Shown here: positions 14,988 to 21,828 of the stretch, in pieces
Layout: every line of letters begins with the position of its first letter
Numbering within the stretch: position 1 is the stretch's first letter
Origin: Kordia zhangzhouensis
GTDB lineage: Bacteria; Bacteroidota; Bacteroidia; Flavobacteriales; Flavobacteriaceae
Direction: 5' to 3'
DNA length: 64,000 nt
NCBI RefSeq assembly: GCF_001005305.1
Contig: NZ_LBMH01000012.1
Location: 1-64,000 of the forward strand
Position numbers and translations under genes: made by a program
Notes under the pieces: generated by a model
What the model was told of the DNA's origin: nothing
What the model saw: only the letters and a program-made list of their open reading frames with translations
Databases searched by the model: none

Positions 14988-15185
14988 ATGCTACAGAATA
15001 TTTTAAAATTAGAAGGAGTTTATGTGTTGGACAAGAAAGAACAATACGTAGTGACAGGAGGAAAAAAACAATGCAATTCGCACGCAGATTGTGGTTCTGG
15101 GAATTGTTGTAATACGGCAGGTTGGTGTCAAGCATTCGGCTCGCAAGGCTCTACAGGATATTTGTGTGACGGAAGCTTTTTGTAA
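14988..15185 (+). CDS. GG-leader peptide with six-cysteine knottin-like core
   Basis: A 65-residue small protein. Residues 1-25 look like a double-glycine leader ending YVVTGG; the 40-residue core is KKQCNSHADC and onwards with six Cys spaced C-x5-C-x4-CC-x5-C-x12-C. The C, C, CC, C, C order is that of inhibitor-cystine-knot (knottin) peptides. The core is rich in Gly, Asn and Ser. No processing or export gene is adjacent. Only 91 bp separate it from the VanX-like gene, but the element at 14909 suggests its own promoter. The start chosen gives a leader of normal length; the frame continues far upstream into the VanX-like gene, which is not plausible. Confidence 0.75.
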   Translation: MLQNILKLEGVYVLDKKEQYVVTGGKKQCNSHADCGSGNCCNTAGWCQAFGSQGSTGYLCDGSFL

Positions 15186-15214
15186 TATATAGTTTGAATC
15201 TTAACTCACTATAA

Positions 15215-15232
15215 AGTAAGGTGTTACCGTAC
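15215..15232 (+). promoter_or_regulatory. 18-bp shared regulatory element, copy 2
   Basis: AGTAAGGTGTTACCGTAC, ending 56 nt before the 46-aa GG-leader gene. It differs from copy 1 at two positions, while the surrounding sequence is unrelated, so the match is not simple duplication. TATCTTG at 15254-15260 may be the -7 element it activates. Confidence 0.55.
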
Positions 15233-15288
15233 AAAATCGCAAGTGATAATTAGTATCTTGTAAATAGCAAACCAAAAATTTTTAAATT

Positions 15289-15429
15289 ATGAAAAAAAAG
15301 AGTGTACAAACATTAAAACTGGTGAAGAAAAAAGTATCAAACTTGAAAGTATCAGAATTAAACAAAGTAAAAGGCGGATCAGGAGTAGGAACGTACTGTA
15401 ATACTTGGTTTGATTGCTGGTATCATTAA
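15289..15429 (+). CDS. Short GG-leader RiPP-like precursor, 46 aa
   Basis: A 46-residue ORF with a Lys-rich leader (MKKKSVQTLK, then VSELNKVKGG) and a 16-residue core SGVGTYCNTWFDCWYH. The leader matches the pattern of Bacteroidetes class I lanthipeptide-type precursors. The core has two Cys, one Ser, two Thr and an aromatic cluster, so one or two thioether rings or a simple disulfide are possible. It has its own upstream element and a UUCG terminator, so it is probably a separate transcription unit from the six-Cys gene 103 bp upstream. No modification enzyme is nearby. Confidence 0.7.
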   Translation: MKKKSVQTLKLVKKKVSNLKVSELNKVKGGSGVGTYCNTWFDCWYH

Positions 15430-15460
15430 AAATTAGAATGAACACATTCATAAAATTAAT

Positions 15461-15487
15461 AAGCGAACTTCGGTTCGCTTTTTTTAT
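15461..15487 (+). terminator. UUCG-tetraloop terminator after the 46-aa precursor
   Basis: AAGCGAAC-TTCG-GTTCGCTT followed by a T-run. The same stem-loop ends the 69-aa GG-leader gene at 51575-51592 on the other strand. Confidence 0.88.
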
Positions 15488-16374
15488 GTAAGATTGAATT
15501 TTGAGAAACGTTTAATCTCACGATTAAGTAAGCTATAATACTTATTAGGCGGTTCAATTGAAAAACAACAATTTTTGTTTGTGATAGGATGAACACATGC
15601 AATAGAAGTAGCACATAAAAACAGTCCTTTTTTATAATTTTCGGAAGCTTTTCCGTACAACTGGTCACCCACAATAGGATGTGAAATACTTGCTAAATGT
15701 ACTCGTAATTGATGGGTTCTCCCTGTTTTAGGGAGTAATTTTACATGTGATAAAAATTGATTTTGTAAAGAAGGTACAGTTTGCAACGTTTCATAATAAG
15801 TCAATGCATCTTTTTCTGCCACTATTGAAGTTATTTGCCCTTTTTCTGGTGTTTTACCAAGAACAATAGCTTGATAGGTTTTTGAAATTTTTTGTCGTTC
15901 AAATTGTTGATGAAGATTGAGTTGAGCAGTTTTTGTTTTGGCAATTATCAAAATACCCGAAGTAGGATTATCCAATCGATGTACAGGCTTGGGAAACGGT
16001 AAAGCGTCAATTGCATTAGAAGTTTTTAAGTTATGTGGCAAAGCATTTTCAATAGTTTTAAAATAGTTGCCACTAGTGGGAAAACCTGCAGGTTTATTGA
16101 TAATAGCTATAAAGTCATCTTCGAATAAGATAGGAATTTCAAGCTTAAAAACTTTTTTAGGAATATAATCTTGCTCATACACTTCAATCAAATCCTGAGT
16201 TGATACAAATGTTGCTGTGGTGGCAATTGTGCCATTAATATATACCACCTTTTTTTTAATCATTTTCTTCAATGCACTTTTAGTCATAATAGTTTTAAAA
16301 TGACCTACAGGATATTCTTGAATTCGAACAGGCGAATCTATTTGATGTACAATATGGGATTCAAGAAGTTTCAT
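15484..16374 (-). CDS. RluA-type RNA pseudouridine synthase
   Basis: A 296-residue enzyme that isomerises uridine in rRNA or tRNA. The catalytic Asp135 lies in HRLDNPTSG; a small S4-like N-terminal part (about 29-65, ALKKMIKKKVVYINGTI) binds RNA; later KTGRTHQLRVHLA and GDQLYG are family signatures. I start at the ATG of MKLLESH; 12 more upstream codons are open but lack a better start. It converges on the 46-aa precursor, and its 3' end touches that gene's terminator. The target base cannot be told from sequence. Confidence 0.92.
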   Translation of the reverse strand: MKLLESHIVHQIDSPVRIQEYPVGHFKTIMTKSALKKMIKKKVVYINGTIATTATFVSTQDLIEVYEQDYIPKKVFKLEIPILFEDDFIAIINKPAGFPTSGNYFKTIENALPHNLKTSNAIDALPFPKPVHRLDNPTSGILIIAKTKTAQLNLHQQFERQKISKTYQAIVLGKTPEKGQITSIVAEKDALTYYETLQTVPSLQNQFLSHVKLLPKTGRTHQLRVHLASISHPIVGDQLYGKASENYKKGLFLCATSIACVHPITNKNCCFSIEPPNKYYSLLNREIKRFSKFNLT

Positions 16375-16462
16375 TGCTGTAAAAATAGCGAAATCACAAC
16401 TAAAAACCACGAATACAACTTTGATTGAATTCGCAGTTTTTCTTTACAGTTGTAATCTTATA

Positions 16463-18118
16463 TTATTTGACTTTTTTTCCAGTCATTTTTTTGCCATTTT
16501 GGGTTAGAGTAACACGTATAGGCTTCTTTGTTTGCGTCTCAATTTCAAAAGTTAAAGTTGCAGGAACTACTTTTAGAAAGAACTGATTTTCTGTCTCTGC
16601 AAATATTTCAATTTTTGGTTGATTGGTTGCCTGTGCAAAAATTTGATTATTTTCTACGGTTATTTCAATACGAAAGTTTGGTTGTAACTCATAGATGCCA
16701 ATATACTTTTGTAAAATTTCTGAAGATAATTGAATTTCTCTTTTAGGTTCTGGTAGCTTCTCATTTGTTGCAATTCCTTTAGATTCAGTTATATTACTTT
16801 TAAATAATACAGATTTTGGAGTTCCGTCAGTAAAAATAAATTCTGAAAAGCTATCTTCAAAAAAGAAACGATTTTCTGAAAGAGGAAAAATTGCAAATTC
16901 ATTATTTCCATCGGTACGTTGACTGTACAATTGATTTCCTTTTCGCATAATTACACGAATTACACCATCTTCAAATTTATATGCACCAACCCATTTGTCA
17001 AGTTGAGGTTGGCTCAATTGAATTGCTTGAGCAATGGTAGGATACGGTTTTCCAATTGTAATAGCTGCAATTTTATAAGCAATGTTAGAAGGTGAGTTGC
17101 AGTTGCAATTTGTTAAAATGATGATATATGTGTTTTTACTCGGAATATAAATTCCTTGTGAAGTATACCCAAAAATTCCTCCACCATGTTCAATAATCGG
17201 AATCCCTTGAATGGTATTGTGAGACCATCCATACCCGTAATTAATCTTATTTCCGTTATTTAAAGTATAATTGCTAAAGGCTTTTTGCAAACTTTCTTTA
17301 GAAATTAAATCGTTGTTTTGAACTGCGCGTTGCCATTTCAATAAATCATCCACGGTAGACATGAGTGAACCAGCAGCATACGGAATGGTCATACTTATAT
17401 AATTAGCGTTAAGATAACCTTCATTTCCTTTTTGATATCCCATGGCTCTATTGTTGATTAGTTTTGATTTGCTACCATAGTAAGAGTTGTTCATTTGAAG
17501 AGGTGTAAATATTCGCTTTTGTATAAAATCAGCATATGGCATATCAGTTATTTTTTCAATGATATATCCTAAAATTACATAGCCAGAATTATTATAGCGA
17601 AATTCCTCGCCAGGAGTAAAATCCATAGGTTCATTTTTAAAAAGATCCATAAGTTCTGTTGGAGAAAGATCTTTTCGAGCATACTCATTTAGCGAACCTA
17701 AAGAAGTATAGCTTTTAATGCCTGAAGTGTGAGTGAGTAAGTGGTGAATGGTAATTTTTGTATTCTGTGTTGGATAATCAGGAATGTATTTGGTAATCTC
17801 GTCATCGAGAGAAAGTTTGCCTTCTTCAAGGAGCATTAAAATTGAAATTGCGGTAAATTGTTTTGTAATTGAACCAATTTCAAAGACGTTTTCTGGAATC
17901 ATGGCTACGTTCTGTTCTAAGTTTGCTCTTCCAAACGCTTTTCTATATACAATAGATCCTTCTTTGGCAATAAGAATTGTTGCGCCCGATTCGTTTGTCT
18001 TGTATTGATTGCTCATTAAAGCATCAATTTGTGCTTCAATATTTTGTGCATAAAATATGATGGGAAGTGTGACAAATAAGAACACAACAAGTGTCCTGAA
18101 AAGTGATAATTTTTTCAT
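16463..18118 (-). CDS. Serine hydrolase of the beta-lactamase/PBP-like family
   Basis: A 551-residue exported enzyme with a signal peptide ending FYAQ. The class C-like catalytic motifs are present: Ser83 and Lys86 in GSITKQFT, Tyr175 and Asn177 in RYNNSGY, and HGG near 314. The catalytic domain covers about 25-370, followed by about 180 residues of beta-rich C-terminal repeats (YKFEDGVIRVIMRKG; YIGIYELQPNFRIEI) of the lipocalin-like type often appended to such enzymes. The likely substrate is a D-amino-acid peptide or ester; beta-lactam hydrolysis is not implied. Monocistronic. Confidence 0.9.
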   Translation of the reverse strand: MKKLSLFRTLVVFLFVTLPIIFYAQNIEAQIDALMSNQYKTNESGATILIAKEGSIVYRKAFGRANLEQNVAMIPENVFEIGSITKQFTAISILMLLEEGKLSLDDEITKYIPDYPTQNTKITIHHLLTHTSGIKSYTSLGSLNEYARKDLSPTELMDLFKNEPMDFTPGEEFRYNNSGYVILGYIIEKITDMPYADFIQKRIFTPLQMNNSYYGSKSKLINNRAMGYQKGNEGYLNANYISMTIPYAAGSLMSTVDDLLKWQRAVQNNDLISKESLQKAFSNYTLNNGNKINYGYGWSHNTIQGIPIIEHGGGIFGYTSQGIYIPSKNTYIIILTNCNCNSPSNIAYKIAAITIGKPYPTIAQAIQLSQPQLDKWVGAYKFEDGVIRVIMRKGNQLYSQRTDGNNEFAIFPLSENRFFFEDSFSEFIFTDGTPKSVLFKSNITESKGIATNEKLPEPKREIQLSSEILQKYIGIYELQPNFRIEITVENNQIFAQATNQPKIEIFAETENQFFLKVVPATLTFEIETQTKKPIRVTLTQNGKKMTGKKVK

Positions 18119-18175
18119 GAGTGAAATTGTTTTTTGATTGATACTATGTATGACTGTCTATTTGAAAAAAGGTTA

Positions 18176-18210
18176 CAAAAAAAAAAGCCTCTTTTATAAA
18201 AAGAGGCTTT
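18176..18210 (-). terminator. Terminator of htpG
   Basis: 12-bp stem AAAGCCTCTTTT/AAAAGAGGCTTT with an ATA loop, followed on the minus strand by a run of T, 20 bp after the htpG stop. Confidence 0.88.
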
Positions 18211-18230
18211 GTAATATATACATTCTATTA

Positions 18231-20117
18231 TCATTTAATCATTTCATAGCTACGTTTGATGAACTGTGTCAACTCTTCCCCTTTTAACAAGTTTTGAGAT
18301 AAACGGGCTAAGTCTAAGGACTGTTTGATTAAGCGTTCTTGTTTTTTCTTCGTTTTAGTATTTAAAATTTCTCCCACTAATTCGTGATTCGTATTAACGA
18401 CCAAATTGTACATTTCAGGGAAATTCCCCATGCCAAACATGCCACCTCCAGTTTGTTGCATTTCTTTCATACGACGCATAAATTCTGGTTGTGTAATCAT
18501 GAAAGGAGACGCATTAGAGTCCATTGCTTCTAACTGTACAGTATATGTGTCACTTGGAATTACTTCTGTAAGTGTTGTTTTTAAAGATTCTTTTTCCTCG
18601 TCAGAAAGTTTTGAAATTTGCTCTTCATCTTTTTTGATCAAGTTATCTATATGATCTGCATCAACACGAGCAAATGATATATTTTCTTTAGAAGTTTCTA
18701 ATTTTTGAATCAAATGTGAAACAATAGGAGAATCTAAAAGCAATACTTCATAGCCTTTATCTTTGGCAGCTTGTATGTAACTATGTTGTTGATCTTTATC
18801 GGCAGCATACAAAATGATAGTCTTTCCATCTTTATCTGTTTGTGCGTCTTTGATTTTCTCGTGAAGTTCTTCATAGGTGTAGTATGCACCATCAACCGAA
18901 GGATATAAAGCAAACTTATCTGCTTTATCAAAGAATTTTTCTTCAGAAAGCATTCCGTACTCAATCACCACTTTGATATCGTTCCATTTTGCTTCAAAAT
19001 CTTCTCGGTTATTCTTGAATAAAGAATTCAGTTTGTCTGCTACCTTTCGTGTAATATAAGAAGATATCTTCTTTACATTGCCATCGGCTTGTAAGTAAGA
19101 ACGAGAAACATTTAATGGAATATCAGGCGAATCAATCACACCTTTTAGCATTGTTAAAAATTCAGGGACAATTCCTTCCACATTGTCAGTAACAAATACT
19201 TGGTTTTGATACAATTGAATTCTATCCTTTTGCATATTCATATCGTTCCCAAGTTTTGGGAAATACAAAATTCCAGTAAGGTTGAATGGATAGTCTACAT
19301 TCAAATGAATATTGAATAAAGGTTCTTCAAATTGCATTGGATACAATTCGCGATAGAACTTTTTATAGTCTTCATCTTCTAAGTCTGCAGGTTGTTTGGT
19401 CCAAGCAGGATTTGGGTTGTTAATGATATTATCAACCGTAATTGTTTCTGGTTTTGCATCTTCAGGAGCGTCTTCAGGAAGAGGTAATGTTTCTTCTTTG
19501 GTGCCAAATTTGATTGGAATTGGCATGAACTTGTTATATTTTACTAACAATTCACGAATTCGCGCATCTTCCAAAAATTCAGTAGAATCTTCTGCAATAT
19601 GTAAAATAATTTCAGTTCCTCTTTCTGTTTTGTCGTGTTCCTCTAATGTAAATTGAGGAGAACCATCACAAGTCCAATGAGCTGCTTTGGCATCTTCTTG
19701 ATAACTTTTAGAGATGATTTCTACTTTTTCGGCCACCATAAAAGCAGAGTAGAAACCTAATCCGAAGTGTCCTATAATTCCTGAATCTTTGGCAGAATCT
19801 TTATATTTTTCTAAAAATTCTTCTGCTCCAGAAAAAGCGACTTCATTGATGTATTTCTGAATTTCATCAGCAGTCATTCCAATTCCTTGGTCAATAATGT
19901 GAAGTTTTTTTCCTTCCTTATCAACTTTTACCTCTATAATTGGATTCCCATATGTTACATTTACTTCACCAATACTAGTTAAATGTTTAAGTTTTAGCGT
20001 AGCGTCAGTAGCATTAGAAATTAGCTCACGTAAAAAGATTTCGTGGTCACTATATAAGAACTTCTTTATTAGAGGGAAAATATTTTCTACAGATACATTA
20101 ATATTTCCAGTTGCCAT
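18231..20117 (-). CDS. htpG: Molecular chaperone HtpG (Hsp90)
   Basis: A 628-residue Hsp90, the usual bacterial length. The GHKL ATPase domain (1-220) shows LYSDHEIFLRELISNATDA, the DQGIGMTADE loop and GHFGLGFYSAFMVA; the middle domain contains NVSRSYLQ, and the C-terminal dimerisation domain ends FIKRSYEMIK. It lacks the eukaryotic charged linker; a short acidic insert (EDAPEDAKPE) is present. It folds client proteins in the cytosol using ATP. Transcribed alone, divergent from the ketoacyl-ACP synthase gene, with a terminator downstream and a candidate operator upstream. Confidence 0.97.
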   Translation of the reverse strand: MATGNINVSVENIFPLIKKFLYSDHEIFLRELISNATDATLKLKHLTSIGEVNVTYGNPIIEVKVDKEGKKLHIIDQGIGMTADEIQKYINEVAFSGAEEFLEKYKDSAKDSGIIGHFGLGFYSAFMVAEKVEIISKSYQEDAKAAHWTCDGSPQFTLEEHDKTERGTEIILHIAEDSTEFLEDARIRELLVKYNKFMPIPIKFGTKEETLPLPEDAPEDAKPETITVDNIINNPNPAWTKQPADLEDEDYKKFYRELYPMQFEEPLFNIHLNVDYPFNLTGILYFPKLGNDMNMQKDRIQLYQNQVFVTDNVEGIVPEFLTMLKGVIDSPDIPLNVSRSYLQADGNVKKISSYITRKVADKLNSLFKNNREDFEAKWNDIKVVIEYGMLSEEKFFDKADKFALYPSVDGAYYTYEELHEKIKDAQTDKDGKTIILYAADKDQQHSYIQAAKDKGYEVLLLDSPIVSHLIQKLETSKENISFARVDADHIDNLIKKDEEQISKLSDEEKESLKTTLTEVIPSDTYTVQLEAMDSNASPFMITQPEFMRRMKEMQQTGGGMFGMGNFPEMYNLVVNTNHELVGEILNTKTKKKQERLIKQSLDLARLSQNLLKGEELTQFIKRSYEMIK

Positions 20118-20416
20118 TATGTTATTTTTTAGTTTATATTATGATTTATGAATGTTTGACTATTCTTTTTCAAAAAAAATACCATTTTACAACAGGTGAC
20201 AAGATGGCATAAATACTGTCAAATACACATAGATATAAACATACAAAGGAGTTTTTTATGGAATCGTATCTTTTATAATAAATACGCTTTTTCGTTGAAG
20301 AGCACTCATTTACTTTACATAAGTTATTAATAATGCTTAATATTGCGGTTCAGTTTTTTAAGAATTTGTAAATTTATATAGCGATTACAGGCTAAAAAAT
20401 AAAAAATCTACAATTT
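20118..20416. promoter_or_regulatory. Divergent htpG/ketoacyl-ACP synthase regulatory region
   Basis: 299 bp without a gene. On the htpG side an inverted repeat TGACA-N15-TGTCA (20197-20201 and 20217-20221) lies about 80-105 bp upstream of the htpG start and could bind a heat-shock regulator. No CIRCE element (TTAGCACTC-N9-GAGTGCTAA) is present. On the other side AATTTGTAAATTTATA at about 20363 resembles a weak -7 element for the synthase gene. The only ORF of note there has six codons. Confidence 0.4.
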
Positions 20417-21433
20417 ATGTATACATCAAAAATTATAGGATTAGGACATTACGTGCCAGATAATGTGGTTACCAATGATGATTTGTCCAAAATTATGGAC
20501 ACCAATGACGAATGGATACAGGAGCGTACAGGAATTAAAGAAAGAAGATTTGCCGTTAAAGGAACAGAAGATACCACTTCAGGAATGGGAATCAAAGCCG
20601 CTAGAAAAGCGATTGAGCGTGCAGGTATTGATAAAGACGATATAGATTTTATCATTTTTGCTACATTGAGTCCTGATTATTATTTTCCAGGACCAGGCGT
20701 TATGGTGCAAAAAGAATTAGATATAAAAACTGTTGGTGCACTTGATGTTCGCAATCAATGTTCTGGTTTTGTGTATGCAATATCTGTAGCAGATCAATTT
20801 ATTAAGACAGGAATGTATAAAAATGTATTGGTAATAGGATCTGAGTTACACTCTCACGGATTGGATATGACTACAAGAGGAAGAGCAGTTTCTGTAATTT
20901 TTGGAGATGGCGCTGGAGCGGCAGTACTTACAAGAAGTGAAGATGCTAATCGCGGAATTTTATCGACGCATTTGCATTCACAAGGAGAACACGCAGAAGA
21001 ATTAGCACTTACAGCGCCAGGAATGGGAACACGTTGGGTAAATGATATTCTTGATGATTATACGAATGGAGTAGAAGATACGTCTTATTTTCCACACATG
21101 AATGGACAATTCGTGTTTAAAAATGCAGTTGTTCGTTTTAGTGAAGTAATCATGGAAGGCTTGATGCAAAATGGATTGAAAAAAGAAGATATCGACATGT
21201 TAATTCCTCATCAAGCAAATTTGAGAATCTCACAATTTATCCAGAAAAAATTTGGGTTAACTGATGATCAAGTATATAATAATATTATGCGTTATGGAAA
21301 TACTACAGCAGCATCTATACCTATTGCATTGACAGAAGCTTGGGAAGAAGGAAAAATAAAAGAAGGAGATACTGTAGTATTGGCAGCTTTTGGAAGTGGT
21401 TTTACTTGGGGAAGTGTAATTATAAAATGGTAA
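20417..21433 (+). CDS. fabH: Beta-ketoacyl-ACP synthase III
   Basis: A 338-residue thiolase-fold enzyme that condenses an acyl-CoA starter with malonyl-ACP to begin fatty-acid synthesis. The catalytic triad is Cys115 in NQCSGF, His265 in PHQANLR and Asn295 in GNTTAAS; FGDGAGAAVL is also typical. Bacteroidetes often carry two or more KASIII paralogues, and this one is not next to plsX or other fatty-acid genes, so it may use a branched or specialised starter. Monocistronic, with a terminator 33 bp after the stop. Confidence 0.9.
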   Translation: MYTSKIIGLGHYVPDNVVTNDDLSKIMDTNDEWIQERTGIKERRFAVKGTEDTTSGMGIKAARKAIERAGIDKDDIDFIIFATLSPDYYFPGPGVMVQKELDIKTVGALDVRNQCSGFVYAISVADQFIKTGMYKNVLVIGSELHSHGLDMTTRGRAVSVIFGDGAGAAVLTRSEDANRGILSTHLHSQGEHAEELALTAPGMGTRWVNDILDDYTNGVEDTSYFPHMNGQFVFKNAVVRFSEVIMEGLMQNGLKKEDIDMLIPHQANLRISQFIQKKFGLTDDQVYNNIMRYGNTTAASIPIALTEAWEEGKIKEGDTVVLAAFGSGFTWGSVIIKW

Positions 21434-21465
21434 TAAGCTAACACGCTATATAATAGTTTAAAATA

Positions 21466-21501
21466 AAATCCCAAATGCAAGTGCATTTTGGGATTTTTCT
21501 T
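21466..21501 (+). terminator. Terminator of the ketoacyl-ACP synthase gene
   Basis: AAATCCCAAA-TGCA facing TGCA-TTTTGGGATTT, followed by a T-rich run. Confidence 0.88.
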
Positions 21502-21828
21502 TTTTTAGATATTGTAAAAATATCTACTATACTTTCTGCAATATTAAAGGGTGTTTTTAGAGTGCTAAATTCGAATAACTAACGTATTGCAATACAGTAT
21601 AACATTAACCTGTTTGCAAGTACTTTGTTTTTTTTGGAATATAAAAGGTGCTTTACAGAACTTTAACAATTTTTTTGTTTAAAGGTGTTAAATAGCAGAT
21701 TAACAGTAGTTTGTTGTTTTTATAAACAGAAAACCTTGGTCGTGCACAACCAAGGTTTTTCATATAATAACGGACAATTAACACTAACCATCAATAATAA
21801 TTGCCGTCACTAGTTGTAGGATAGTGGC
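21502..21828. other. Gene-free region with a palindrome and an orphan hairpin
   Basis: 327 bp with no convincing ORF. It holds a perfect 12-bp palindrome GTATTGCAATAC (21584-21595) and a terminator-like hairpin (21731-21758). The plus-strand gene upstream has already been terminated, so either the hairpin serves the TonB-type receptor coming from the other side, or an untranslated RNA is made here. Confidence 0.4.
21731..21761. terminator. Terminator hairpin downstream of the TonB-type receptor
   Basis: Ten-bp stem AAACCTTGGT/ACCAAGGTTT with an 8-nt loop. A T-run follows on the plus strand and a weaker one on the minus strand, 70 bp past the receptor stop codon. Confidence 0.7.
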
